From: Brachypodium distachyon
Lineage: Eukaryota; Streptophyta; Magnoliopsida; Poales; Poaceae
Length of the DNA: 64,000 nucleotides
Assembly: GCF_000005505.3 (NCBI RefSeq)
Contig: NC_016132.3
Location: 49,800,914 to 49,864,913, forward strand
Direction: 5' to 3'
Shown here: positions 1 to 11,810 of the stretch, piece by piece
How the letters are laid out: the number at the start of each line of letters is the position of its first letter
Numbering within the stretch: position 1 is the stretch's first letter
Translations under genes and position numbers: made by a program
The notes under the pieces: model-generated
What the model saw: only the letters and a program-made list of their open reading frames with translations
Databases searched by the model: none
Told to the model about the DNA's origin: nothing

Positions 1-100
1 GCTGCATGCAACCTACTCGTGCATCCCGAAGGACAGAACAGCTGCGGGAGAAAGTTACGTGGCTTAACGAAGGAATTAGTGAAAGGCTAAAATTGTGGGA

Positions 101-420
101 GTGTAAACGGTCTTCATGAAAGACGGAGAGGTTTTTTGATCAGGGAATTGATTACAGACTAATAAGACAGGTGAATCGGGGTAAAAAATATAACCTAGAT
201 CGACCTATAAAATGGGAAGTAGGGAGTATAATGGATCAGTGGAGAAAGAAAACATACAAGCTAGTAAAATAGTAGTGGTGGACTCATCACTTCCGACTCC
301 CGCCCCCTTCTATAGGTCGTTCTAGGTTTTAAAAAAATTCCAGATCTACCAATCGTATTAGACCGTAATCAATTCCCGGACCGAAAAGCCTCTTCTGCTT
401 TCACAGACTGTTTATACTAC
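101..420. mobile_element. Foldback (long inverted-repeat) MITE-like element
   Basis: The two halves are imperfect inverted complements. The left arm has GTGTAAACGG, then GGGAATTGATTAC, then AACCTAGATCGACCTATA. The right arm carries the complement of each block in reverse order: TATAGGTCGTTCTAGGTT, GTAATCAATTCCC and CTGTTTATAC. The arms are about 130-150 bases with a short centre. No ORF lies inside and I could not fix a target-site duplication, so the superfamily is undecided. It sits in the gap left of the last visible HASPP28 exon, probably within a large intron of that gene. Confidence 0.7.
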
Positions 421-949
421 CGTTAATTACTCCTATCATTATGTCCTCCATTAACTCCCATAACTTTCAACCGTGGCTGTTCTGTCCATTTGGATGCGCG
501 AGTAGACTAAACGCAGCTCCTGGTGGGTAATTGCACTTGCATGCAACAAGTAGATTGCATGTGCGTGCAAAATCAACTTCAGCTTGTGCTCAGTCAGACA
601 GTTACGGCATGCATGCATGAGTTACTATCGACTGAACCCCAAGCGTTTTCAGCACCTGCAATTAGTAACTAATCTGCCTACTTTCAAGAGATTTCACCTT
701 GGTATCCGGGTTTGAGCTAAAATGACCTATTATATGGGGAGGGAGTATTACTTATTTTCCCTATACCCACAGGTTAAAGTGTTACTCTCGTGCCAAATAA
801 ACACTGGCTCAAGGTACGCACAGAACCAGTGCATGAGTATTGGCAGCGAGACAAGACATACACACAGTGCGCAAATATAAAAACATGTCATAACCAGCGC
901 ATTTCACAAATAAGAAAACTAAGCGAACTGATAAAAGAAAGGAAGGTAC

Positions 950-2610
950 CTCTCACGTCTCGAGAGTTCAGTGGTCTTTCCAAGCTGTACAGTGCAAGTT
1001 TAGTTAGTTGGATATATGCATAAAAATGTTTGGTATCACCGGTCAAAATTATTTAAATAAAGCTTATAAAGTGTGAACAAAAAAGAAAGCCCAATAAAGG
1101 GAGCATAAGAACTGGTTTCTTGTGTAGACGTTTGGAAGATCACATCTACCAGGATAATATTTTACATCAAATACTAGCATGACCTTGTAGATAACTATAT
1201 ACAACAAGAAAAAAATAGAATGAACACAGTATGTAGAATAAAGTCGCAGATGCTTTGGGTGTTAACAAACTTACATCAACTTCTTTGGCTTTTATATTCT
1301 TTGCTTTCACCAGGTTTGGATTTTCGATTTGAATAATACCTTCAGTTCCTTTATGTTTCTGAAATGTCATAGATTGAATCAGATTGGTAAACCATAAATC
1401 ATGTACATGAACATATACTTGCAGGAGGATAAGTACATACAGCCTTTCCCTCAGCATCGTCTTCAGATTCTTCCTCTTCAGATTCTTCTATTTCTTCCTC
1501 TTCCTCTTCCGCTTCAGCTACATTCTATTTTATTTCTCATATAAATCAATCAGCAGAAAATAATATGGTAAAACTTTTATTGATATGCACATTAAAACTA
1601 TCGGTATTTCTACATTTAGCCAGTAATTTATGAAACTGACTGTAATCATTGTAATTTCTTTTCTACGCAATCAGATTGGCAAATGTAGCATCCCTATTGT
1701 TCATCAAGAATTCGGAATACAAACACAGCCAAAGCATAGGGAACCGACTACTATGTTCTCAAATATAAAATAATTGTGCAAACCTTCTTAAATGAGCGTG
1801 GGCGCCCTGAAGTTCCAGCAGCTGCATTTATTTGAATGGAGAAATATCAGAAATATGTCAAAATCTCACATGAAAGGATATGAAAAAGAGAACAGTCAGA
1901 TGTTTCAATATAACAAAAAAAACCAAGAAATGATGTCAGATGTATGCAAAGAAATTCAAATATAGCATATTTCCTGTTTCCTGCCTCAAAAAACCTTCCT
2001 TGTCTGAGACTAGATAAACATACAGGGTGCTATTGATTTCTCACCGCGTTTAAACCTCACAAAAAAACTTTTCTGTGAAGCTCTGATAGAGTGAAAATGA
2101 ATGGAAAACTTGTCAATAAATCAAGAGCACATGAGAATCAAGCTGTTATACCATCGTACAGAAGCAGCATCTGACCTTCGGAAAAAAAGATACGCAAAAT
2201 GTGCAGCGTATTCCACGAGCATCCAAGCCAGAAAAACGTTAACCCAGAGGACACCGAGAATAGATCAACGAATCACCCATCATCAGCGACCCAGAACACC
2301 ATGTAATCAAATCGTTGTACGCTAGCCCGTGCCCCCTAGGAAAACCAGGCGTCTTGGTGACACTACAAGCTAGTCCTAGCACTCTTATCCTACTAGCACA
2401 CCCCCAGCCAAGCCAAAAATAGCCTCCTCGCCACACTCTCAGATCAAGCAGTCTGCTAGACGGCGGCGGCAGAAAAAGCTCCCGAGGATGGCACCGAATT
2501 TCACTATAACTGAACCGAATCGAACAGGAGTAAGGGTCCTTACCGATCTCCTCCGGCGTGGAGAAGTTGCGGCGGCCAGTGGGCTTGCCCTTGAACTTGC
2601 CCCTGCCCAT
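950..2610 (-). CDS. HASPP28/PDAP1-like phosphoprotein, 5' part (continues beyond left edge)
   Basis: Five exons can be spliced: 2610-2544, 1821-1784, 1524-1441, 1358-1275 and 984-950. The start MGRGKFKGKPTGRR is the classic plant N-terminus of the 28-kDa heat- and acid-stable phosphoprotein family (PP28/PDGF-associated protein). A block ending in RPRSFKK follows, then a Glu-rich acidic stretch, the family core IQIENPNLVKAKNIKAKEVD, and GKTTELSRRER. All introns have GT/AG ends and phases match. Exon 5 ends in phase 2, and the expected Lys/Glu-rich C-terminal coiled coil is not found in bases 1-949, so it probably lies to the left, outside the window. The family is a small basic/acidic phosphoprotein linked to RNA and stress granules in animals; its plant role is poorly known. 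Acidic exon 3 could start 6 bases further downstream in another frame, but only the start given here keeps phase. Confidence 0.85.
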
Positions 2611-5600
2611 GGTTGAGGCGGCGGCCGACGAGAAGAGAGGAGGCGAGGCGGCGGAAGAGAGAGAGGGGAGGAGGCGGAGGGGGTTCGCCTAAGGTGCACG
2701 CGGGATGAGAATCGGGGGAAACCCTACTGCCACAGTGGTAGGCTGGGAATTTCAGGGTACGAAAATGGGGTGGGATTCGGGTTCGGTGGGGGACGGGAAT
2801 CAGGTGCGAGTAGCGACCGTGCGAGTGCGAGTATGACGCGCCGCGGCGCCGGTCCACACACCGGTGCTTGGATTTTATATTAAGAGTACTAAAAAACCCT
2901 AAATGCTGTAAAAAAAAATACACTCAAACGGCAAACTGTATAACTCATAGAGCGTTACATCATCTAGCAACGGATGAGCAATCTGATCGGGAGCGTCGTC
3001 AAGCCACAACGAAACCCCTGCCATAGCCATATTTGCTAACCCATGAGTTACGGACTCTCTAGGACTAAACTCAAAAGAAATTTTAACAAAATCCGTTACA
3101 AAACGAAAAAATCATTGAAGATGGTAGCCGCCATAGAGTTGATAGGACCATTATCATCTAGCGTTGGGTCAACTTTTGAGTTACCTGAACTCATCACAAT
3201 TCTAAGTTGCTTCGAAAATATAATAGTTTTTCAGCATCGAAGTGCAAAGCAATCGCTTTATATTGCTTTCTACTTATAAAATTTCTTTCTTCTTATAAGA
3301 GTTGATTTATTCATTACCAGCAAAGTAATCATATAGGCCTCGTATATAGAGATAAGTCCGTGGGACGAATAAAAATATGTAGAGCTCAGACGCAAACATA
3401 AAACCTTAGCTTCACGAGCACGTGCTATAAATTAAAGGACAAATAATTTGACTCTTATAATGCAATGCCATGAGTTCTATTTAGGGGTCAAAGGTTGCTT
3501 ATTGTCTCCTCCCCTCGAGTGCCCATACTCCCTCCCTTCCGCTCCGTTCTTGTTCTCCTTTAGCATCTACCGCCAGAGTGGAAAGGGGGGAGGGAGTTTG
3601 TATCCACCTTGCATCTTATCCTAGTTTAGTTGTTGCCTTAGAGGAAGATGGCTCCATGTCATTTTCCCTCCTTTCCCAAGGATCTTCACTAGGAGAGTTG
3701 GGAAAAATCTAGCAGCATTTATCTAGATCCATACCCCAGCCTCCTCCCTCAATTGGCCCATGTTGAGGTGGCTCTCGGTCATCGAATCTCAAGCACTTGC
3801 TCCTTAAATAAACCCTCTCGGTGTCCGAATCACTCAGGTTCAAGTTCTTCTCCTTCCTCTTCTTCTAAACATCGTGGTGGTGGTGGTGGTGGATGGGATA
3901 GACAAGTAGGAGAACTCCTTCGATCTATCACCCCTCCTATATTTTCCTCATTTATTGTCTTTTTTGCCATATTCTTCCCTGTGGATTTGTAAATGCGTTA
4001 TCGGCAATCTTGGTCTCTTTAATTGGTGTTATGGATGTTGCGGTTGAATTCTGCTTGGAGCAGAGGAGATGAAAAGGTCGAGCTCATTCATAAGTCATAC
4101 CTCCTTCAAAGGCCCAATTGGTGGTAGTGAAGCACGCTGTACTCTCCCCATCGAAGCCATTGCCAATCAAAGGGGCTTAACCTTCTTCGTTACATGGAGT
4201 CGATTTCGTCATACAACTTAAGAGGCTGGTCTTTTCCACCAGATTAAAGGATGTCAGACGAAGCGGCATCTTTGTTTTAGCATGGGACATCCCCCCGCCG
4301 AATTCATGATCCTTGACGTGCGGTTTCCATGGTGGGTCACTCTCTGGGTGTTTGTTCGGTCAATACACGGTGCTATTTGCACTAGTCGTCATGATCTCTT
4401 GCACGCGGTTGTCTTGATGTGTCCCTCTCTAGCGCGTACTTCTTCGATCAATAGGCGGTGCTATTCTCGCAAGTCGACACATAGCCTTGTAATCTTTCGT
4501 GAAATCATCTTTGACGGGTGACCGCTTAGAGCAGTCGAGAAGATACCACGTCTCTTCCACTCCTTATGACATTAGATGTTAGGCCCCACCTATTATTTTG
4601 GTTTGTATCAATTCGCATCCATGTACGAGCGTTATCTCCTCTCATCGACCACATAGCTTGTTTGTTCCTTGTTTTCCCCATTGCTCTGACCCTCAACGTT
4701 GCTGGTCCTCCTCCCCGCATGCCGACTGCGCTCCTCTCACCATTGTCGGTTTTCCTCCTCTCACGCCGGTGTGCTCCTCCTCGTGCTTTCGGTTCTCCTC
4801 CCCACGTACCAGCCATGCTCCTCTAGCTGATGCCGGTTCTCCTCATTGCAGGACCGTCGTGCTGCTTCCCGTGATGTTGATTCTCCTCCCCGCATGCCGG
4901 CCAGGCTTCTCCCCACCGTTGTTCGTTCTCTTCCTCGCATGTCGGCCACGTCCTTCTTGGGCGCTGTCGGATCTCCCCCGCACGCTTTGCCGATACTACT
5001 TGTTGTGCGCACCTTCAGGGTCCTCGTCGCTGAGGTCAGTCACATTCTTACCACTCAACCCTCTAGTCTCTCTCGTGCGTGTGTTTTTCCATCTCATCGC
5101 ACGTGCTGTTGTGTATTCGTATTGTGTGTGTGTACCACAGTACTGAGTATTTAGGTTTTATTTGGATTTTTTTTTCATAGCCAGCCTCCTGACTGGAGTT
5201 GGTTTTTGAAATTTGATAAATCTCGCTACAATCAATTAAAAGTTCACTCAAATTTTGTTGGAAACTTGAAATCTAAATGTTTAAAGTTCTTCCAGAGAAG
5301 GAAAAAAATAGTAGACTGAAGTAGGAAGTTCTTCAAAAAGAAACGGAGTAGCAGTTTTTCCAAAATAAAATGGGAAGTCTGTCCAAAAATTAATAAAAAG
5401 TTATATTAGAAAAAAGAAGCTCTTTCTAAAATTTTAAAGATGCTGCAATCTGTTCATCATGTGTCCAACAAAAGATGTCTAACGCTACATACTAAGTCAT
5501 GTCTTTTATTGGACGGTTGGACGGAGACGGAGTAAGTAATTCGTACTCAAAAGAAACCCACGGAGTACAGAACAAATGTCAAGTATTTCCTTCCACATTT

Positions 5601-5647
5601 ACTCTTCTAAAAATCAATTATTGCATTAATATTTCTTTTGGTTTGGT
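2611..5647. other. Gene-poor interval with a degenerate pyrimidine-rich repeat
   Basis: The first few hundred bases are the promoter and 5' leader side of the HASPP28-like gene. No credible coding exon was found in the rest. Around 4690-5000 a CT-rich stretch repeats variants of CTCCTCCCCGCATGCCG at irregular spacing of about 40-50 bases, a degenerate minisatellite. It opens overlapping frames on both strands that I do not accept as genes. At 5460-5540 there is a relic resembling a Stowaway MITE (GTCCAACAAAAGATGTCT and TTGGACGGAGACGGAGTA). Confidence 0.5.
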
Positions 5648-5843
5648 TGGGGTGCGCCACGCCCAAGCTGAAGTGCAACGCTCGGTGGACACGCGAGGAC
5701 CCCAGCAGCAAGCTACTGTGGTGGGCCCTCCCCCACAAAAAATAAATTTAATATCGTTGTGGGCACATGGCCCACATATCAGATATTAAACTGATAAGAA
5801 CAGATACTACACTTGATCTTAGCCAAAAGGCCGAGAAAGGTAT
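5648..5843 (-). ncRNA. U2: U2 spliceosomal snRNA
   Basis: Read on the minus strand the RNA begins ATACCTTTCTCGGCCTTTTG, the conserved U2 5' end, and continues through GGCTAAGATCAAGTGTAGTA, the branch-site recognition region. The GUAGUA that pairs with intron branch sites starts at RNA position 34 (plus-strand 5805-5810). A U-rich Sm-type site follows (complement of 5736-5746), then the stem-loop III/IV region ending in GGCGCACCCC. The length from the 5' A to the terminal CC is 196 bases, the usual plant U2 size. The upstream USE and TATA elements, listed separately, favour a transcribed gene over a dead copy. The 3' end could be off by 1-3 bases. Confidence 0.95.
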
Positions 5844-5870
5844 GAATCGGAACGGAGACCGTGCGCCTCC

Positions 5871-5921
5871 ATTTATAGGTTGCTCGACCTACCCCGCTGC
5901 TGTGCGCGAGCGAGGTGGTAC
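5871..5921 (-). promoter_or_regulatory. Plant U-snRNA promoter: USE and TATA box
   Basis: On the minus strand GTACCACCTCG (5921-5911) matches the plant upstream sequence element RTCCCACATCG at 9 of 11 positions. A TATA box, CTATAAAT (5878-5871), lies about 30 bases before the U2 start. The gap between the two is about 32 bases. In plants this longer spacing specifies RNA polymerase II transcription (U1, U2, U4, U5), while about 10 bases less gives polymerase III (U6). The spacing therefore agrees with the U2 identity. Confidence 0.8.
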
Positions 5922-6853
5922 TAATCGAATCGAGACGAGAGCGTACGAACCTTTGTCTGCGGTCCTGCGCCTCCTGACCGTTTGGGAATAAAAGCCCAAC
6001 GATAAGATGGCAGCCCATGTGCTTGGACGGGCCAGTAATACGGGCTGCGGCACTGCAAGGCTTCAAATCACATGTTTTCTGGGTCGAAAAAGAAAGAGCT
6101 TTTCTAGGGCTGTAGAAATCACAACTTTTCTGGGACGAAAAAGAAAAAACTCTTCTAGGGTTGTCAACAAAGAAAGAGAAAACTTTTACCACGCGGCAAA
6201 CGTGGTTAGCTATTCTTTCAAACAAAAAAGAAAGAGAAAACTTTCCGTAGATTCTTCCAGAAATAGCCTCTGTTCAGCTGTTCTGTGAACGTTTTGTGAT
6301 TGCTACGATTTGTGAGCAGTTCTGTTTGTGAATGCTAGTCATTGACGCCGTAGCAAAAGGATTAGGAAACCTGCAAGTAGGAAGTAGCTGGAACCGAAGG
6401 ATGATGCTCACGAATCCTCAAAGTCCAGCAAAGGTTCAGCCGTTGAAAGGCCACTATCGTTCCGCCAAGATTCAGAACAGTACTGCTCATATACAACGAA
6501 ACAGATCAACAGAGCCATCAAACGTCTGATAGACCTAGCCAGAGAGGGTTTTGTATCTATCAAATTTTATCTCAGCACAAGCCGTGCACCAAGGAGATGC
6601 TACTGTCAGGACTAGACCATACGAGTATATGACACTGACGCAGTTACCACAGACGATACAAGGATACAACTGCAGCGCAGACTTGACGGATGAGACATCC
6701 CTCGTTTGGAAGAGAAGTTTCCTGTTGATTTGGCCGATTACAATTAGAATGATGGAGGCCACTCCAATACAGTAGACTCCTTAATTACAACTGATACTGT
6801 TAGACTTTGGAGGAGAAATATGGCATAAACCATCAAATATGTTTATGTTTTCT
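5922..6853. repeat. Interval between U2 and VOZ with an imperfect tandem repeat
   Basis: At about 6077-6170 a unit of roughly 50-55 bases is repeated twice. Each unit has TTTTCTGGG(T/A)CGAAAAAGAAA followed by CTTCTAGGG(C/T)TGT. The rest of the interval has no recognised gene; its right part is probably the 3' untranslated region of VOZ. Confidence 0.55.
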
Positions 6854-9800
6854 TCATGCCCCGTCATTCGTGTTCCAGTAGAAGTCGCTTCTTTCAGTTG
6901 AGTAACCGTAAGGGAGATGAGGTCCATAAACAACATTACCATTCAGATATGTCATCTGGTCCACTTGCGACACTGTCTGATAAGCATTTGTATCATTACC
7001 TTGAATAGTGTTGTTTTGAACTGAGTAGATGTTCATGTTGACATCCTTTGTCCTCGCCCGGGCAGCCCGTTTGTTCTCCACAGGACTATCTGCGCTCAGT
7101 CTAACCATTTGCTGCTGTATTTCATTCAGTGAATTACAAGCTAATTTTGATTTAGCATTCTTCTTTGCATCTGAAGACTTGAATTCAAGTCGGTATAAAG
7201 CAAAAGCATCACAATCATTGATCTCATATTCGTAGAGGTGCCATTCATAGCTGCTAGATGGCTGTGGATCCATATAGTAGGATCTCTTCAAACCCCCAAA
7301 GTCTTTCATCACTTGCTTCCTTGATTCATGCCAACCACGTCCACCGTAATCTGGCAATGATCTTTGCTTCCGGTTTCCACTCTCAAATGCCCTTCTTGGC
7401 TTGTCAAAGAAAAGCCATTCTCTGATAGATTCACCTTCAAAAATGTAAAGATCGAAAAGTTCTACAATGGTAGAAATGAACTGACAGTTAGAACAAATGT
7501 ATCAGTGCTGATACAAAGTACAAACATGAGTTATGCAGCAACAACTTACCAGGTGCGTTCCACGGGGACTTCGCAGTTGCAGCCCCTTCACAGACAGGAA
7601 TACCGACATGCTTTCCTTGGATTTTCGCACTAAGAGCAGCAAACAAAGGGCCATCTTTTAGATCAATACCTCTTGGACGAATCACAGGCATTGTGCCTGG
7701 AGGACCCTCTTCCTTCACAGCTAATTCAGCATGATACATGCTGCAATAATCTTGCCACCTTTCCGATCCTTGAGCAGGCCTAGGGCAGTCCCAGAGAGCA
7801 CATTTTGGCCTCAGGAATGCAGCAGGTGCTGGAGACATTGTTGCAAGCAAGTCTGACATGTGGAGGAAAACATCTCCAGCATTCTGCCCATAGTTATTCA
7901 TATCAATATACACATTAGAGGGCAACTCTTGTGGCAAATTGAACTGCGGATATTCCAGATGACCAATCCCTTCCAGGTTACTGTGAACATCAGGATTATA
8001 TCCAGGAAGGTTTATCTTGTAGTCATCGCCGTAAAGAAAATCCTCAACAGTAAGTTCCTGGTTCACATAGTACATCTGGAAGGAGATGGCGAAAGCTTGT
8101 TAAAATTAGCTCAATTCAGTCAAAATAAAAACTCAAGAAATGCAAGTGACACAAAGATAAAAATCAAGAAGCAACATTGATGGCGACACAGACAGCTTCA
8201 GGAATGAACATAGGTCGCATGGCAAAGGCCCCAAGGACCTGGCACCGAGCGTACACAGATTTGATGTAGCAAGAAGCTATTCTCCACAATGGAAGATGGC
8301 TTGATGATCTTAGGGATGACCCCTTTTCCAGGCACTCGCTGTTCTATGCCTGTAGGTAGAAGTAGCACAGTCCTGACTAATTCCAGGGCAGAGAGACAAG
8401 ACTGTGTGGTCATTTACATCACGGAGCCGGTAGCAGTAGTAAAATCCTGACTACTCCAGGCAGAGAGATAAGAATGTGTGGTGTGACAAGTACAAACAAA
8501 ATCGCAACCATACAACCACATCAGGAAGCCATCAGAAGGCCTTTGTGTACTTCATGTGGTTTTAAATCTGGTTTCAATCTGAACATCTGGGACTGGGAGT
8601 AGCCGGCTTCGATCCTCTTGTGGTTCATGATGCTAGCAAAACTAAGAAGCATACAAAGGAGGTCCAAAAATGGAAAGTATGGCGATCCTCACAATCTGGG
8701 AGATTTGGACAGAAAAAAATTGAAGGATTTTTTAAGAAAGGAAACCTTCCGTGCAAGATCTTACAGAGTGCATAAGTGAGGAGGCAGAAAGCAGGAAGGC
8801 GGCAGGCACCTTTGCCTCTGAAATGTAGCCTGATGGTGATTTGATTTTGATTGCCTACTAGAGGCAGCAGCTGTAGGCCCAATGTTGCTCAAGGGCTGAG
8901 GACGGTCCCTGTCTTCGTGTCCCTTGTAGACCTTCTCTTTGTTATTGGTTTGCAGGCCTCTTTCTATCCCTAACAAAATGAAATAGCTACCACCACTAGT
9001 TCTACAAAAACTTTGAGCTGTGTCTGTGCTTATTGCATGCATGCTGTTGCAAAAATTTAGTACAGAGCAGTACACGGCAAAAGAAGAAAAACATCAGCAG
9101 GAGTATCACATGACCATTTCATAATGCCCAGGAGGTACAGAAACATGAAGAAAAAGGAACCAAAATAGGTGATATCTTAACTTAAAAATAAAAACAAATC
9201 ATCCATGTGCACCATAAGAAAGAACAAGAAAATAAGGCTTCCATTGTCTTCTCCAAATGACAATGAATCGGCTTAAAAAAACTAATTGCTCATACCCCAC
9301 CAAATACACTAGTAATCAGCTGAACTAATGGATGATTTTAGATCTAATTATAATGAAGAAGGTAATGACATAAGTATGCCATTCCAATACAAAATCAAAG
9401 TATTCATGTACACCATCAGGAGGCCTTTGTTTTTTTCCCCGTGTCTTTGTACAGCGAGTAAAGTACATTATAAATCATCTTACCTGACCAAGATATAGAT
9501 CCCAACTACAAGAAGCAACCATTGAGGATATCAGGTAGTTTCTTAACTCTAGAACTGCAATTCCTGACCAGTTCCTTAATCAACATCCAGGAACAGCAAA
9601 GAATAGTTTCTTTTGAGATACAAACAAGCATGTCCCTGAGTTCACTTTTATGCCAGACACAAATGTTTCAGCCACCTGGAGGCTGCAGTCACACCAAATG
9701 GTGCACAGAACATAGGACCAGACTTATGCCACAGTCTGCAGGCTGCATGACTCTATTTGTGTTATATAATGAAAATATTTAATTACTGAGCATATAGTGA

Positions 9801-11055
9801 TTATCTGAGACTAAAATATATGTGGATTCTAATCACCCATTATACTTATCTTCCCTGGATGGCATCCAATTAGCACCTTTGGCAACAAACAGAAATCAAA
9901 CAAGGCAGGCTAGCTCATGCACATGAAAACATATGTACTGAACTTATCAGAAGATGTGGCAACTGATCTCTTCCAATCTTCCATTAGCAAGATAGGCTGA
10001 TGTGAGTATTAAAGCCCTTAACTTTATTTCTGGACTGAACACACCTAGATTGATATGCACAACAATTACGGATTTCCATGTCAATTCAAAACTGAATATT
10101 GCTGATTCTAATAAACTGATCATGGTAGAGAGCCCCATATCGATGCACAAGGAGTATGTTCATAAGAAATGCACAAATCCAGACCAAATGACTGCAAAGT
10201 TGCGTGCAGGTCAGACCATATATACAAGTACAACTAACTAAAAGCACACAAAATACAGAGAAATCTAACAATCACACATTCACACTCAACCATGAAGCCT
10301 AACTCCTTGGAAATCTAGCAAGCGCACCTTCGTGGCCTAGAAAACACGACCACAGGTTTCCTCACAGGATAGATTAATTCCACAAAGTTGGCATAGAGAT
10401 TGAAACTTTCCTTCAGCAAGCTACTCATAGCAACTTGTACTACCTGATCGTGGAACACGGCAGTAGCAGGAGTCGGCATTCCTCCACCAGTCGTCATAAC
10501 TTCCTGATCCAGTGAGGGTGGCTGCTGTGCCACCGTCAAGGAAGGCGCCACTTCCTCGCGCGGCTCCGGTTTCATGTCCTGGACTGCCTGCGCGTGCTTG
10601 TGGGCCTGATTAGCTGAGGAAGGGGGCTGCTGCTCGACGAGCTTGCTGGTGGCGTCGTCCTCCTCCTCCTCAGCCGCCGCCAGCTGCAGCAGCCGCAGCG
10701 TGTCGGACGGCGGACCCGACAGCTCCCGATCGTTCCCTTGCTGTGAGCCACATCCACTCAATCAAAGATCAGCAAAAGGAAGAAAACAAACAGTGCAAAA
10801 AAAGGTCAGTGAATGGAGGAGGGGAAAGGGAACCTGGAGGGAGGAGGCGGGGGAGGGGGCGCTGAGCTCGGCGCGCCACTCGCGGAGCATCTGGTGGAGC
10901 TGGGCCTCGAGGACGACGGCGTCGGTGGAGCGGGCCTCCTTGCGGGCGTACTGGAGGCCGGAGAACATCTCCTGGAGGTCGTCGACGCGGGTCTTGGCGC
11001 GGGCGCGGAACTGCTGGTGCCGCGCCGACCCCGACCGCGACGAACCCTTCCGCAT
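6854..11055 (-). CDS. VOZ: VOZ-type zinc-finger transcription factor
   Basis: Four coding exons: 11055-10834, 10740-10444, 8075-7550 and 7461-6854, giving 550 residues with matching phases. This is a vascular plant one-zinc-finger (VOZ) protein, a plant-specific nuclear regulator linked in Arabidopsis to phytochrome, flowering and stress. The N-terminal domain A shows [18 protein letters not shown] and [12 protein letters not shown]. The conserved domain B (from about residue 255) has [14 protein letters not shown], then a Cys-x4-Cys-x13-Cys-x3-His zinc site at about C265, C270, C284 and H288. After it come [50 protein letters not shown] and GWHESRKQ. The start [10 protein letters not shown] matches the monocot form. 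Intron 2 is unusually long (about 2.4 kb) and holds a short tandem repeat. The gene could be either monocot VOZ paralogue; nearby ARF and GSL genes suggest the rice chromosome 1 counterpart. Confidence 0.95.
8355..8490. repeat. Two-copy tandem repeat in VOZ intron 2
   Basis: A segment of about 70 bases starting GGTAGAAGTAGCACAGTCCT at 8355 is repeated from 8429 as GGTAGCAGTAGTAAAATCCT. Both copies share a CCTGACTA..CCAGG core followed by GCAGAGAGA and TGTGTGGT. It lies inside the long second intron and has no coding potential. Confidence 0.6.
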
Positions 11056-11463
11056 CGCCGACGCAAGAGCGCGCCGTCCTTCTCTCCTCCAACTACCCCG
11101 ACCGATGGATCGGTCGGCGAGCGGTGGAATGGATGGAGGGAGGGAGTCGTGTCGGGGTTTTGGTCTCTCCCTCCTCTCCTCTCCTCCCTTTGCGCCACGG
11201 AAGATGCTCGTAGCAGTATATTTTTGTGTTGTGTTTCCCTTTTTCGTTGGGTCGGCTTTGGGAAAAGTGACGGCCGCGGCAAAAAGGAGGCGGGGCTGTT
11301 GGGCGGCGGGCGAGGCGGGGGAGTGGGGGGATGGGATTAGATAGGCAGGAATCGAGGACTCGTCAAAGTCGAAAGCGTCCTGCAGTACGAACAATGTCGG
11401 CTCGTCGTCCCTATCAGTGTCTTTCACGCTCGCCTCCGAATCCAGGGATCCTGCAGCCGTGCC

Positions 11464-11810
11464 GTGGTCATCCTTCGCGATCGGGCATCCGAAATTAAGA
11501 AATCAGATTTGTTATTCCTGAATTGTTTTTAGAAATACGAAATTTCGAAACGTGCTTCCAGATGAAAAAGAAACAACAAAATTCCGTGGTCATCCCTCGC
11601 GATCGGACATTCGAAATTAAGAAATCAGATTTCTTTTTTATTCCTGAAATGTTTTTAGAAATACAAAATTTCGAAAGCACGTGTTTCCAGATGAAAAAAC
11701 AACAACAAAATTCCGATGTCATCCCTCGCGATCGGGCATTCGAAATTAAGAAATCAGATTTGTTATTCGAAAGAACGTGCTTCTAGATGAAAAAGAAACA
11801 AAAAAATTCC
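11464..11810. repeat. Three-unit tandem repeat upstream of VOZ
   Basis: Three direct units abut: 11464-11585 (122 bases), 11586-11714 (129) and 11715-11810 (96). Each opens with GTCATCC(C/T)TCGCGATCGG, continues with CGAAATTAAGAAATCAGATT and ends with GATGAAAA..AAAATTCC. The third unit lacks the central block that contains GTTTTTAGAAATAC. The array lies about 400 bases upstream of the VOZ start codon. I see no transposon ends around it. Confidence 0.85.

Noticed and set aside
4598..5146. 182-codon plus-strand frame with overlapping frames on the other strand
   Set aside because: It follows from a CT-rich degenerate repeat; composition is dominated by Ser, Pro, Leu and Cys with no conserved block.
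10643..11344. 233-codon plus-strand frame opposite VOZ exon 1
   Set aside because: It is the GC-rich antisense of the VOZ first exon and leader; the minus strand has clear VOZ motifs and splice sites.
11464..11810. Possible CRISPR-like array
   Set aside because: Only three long, contiguous units without spacers, in a plant nuclear context.
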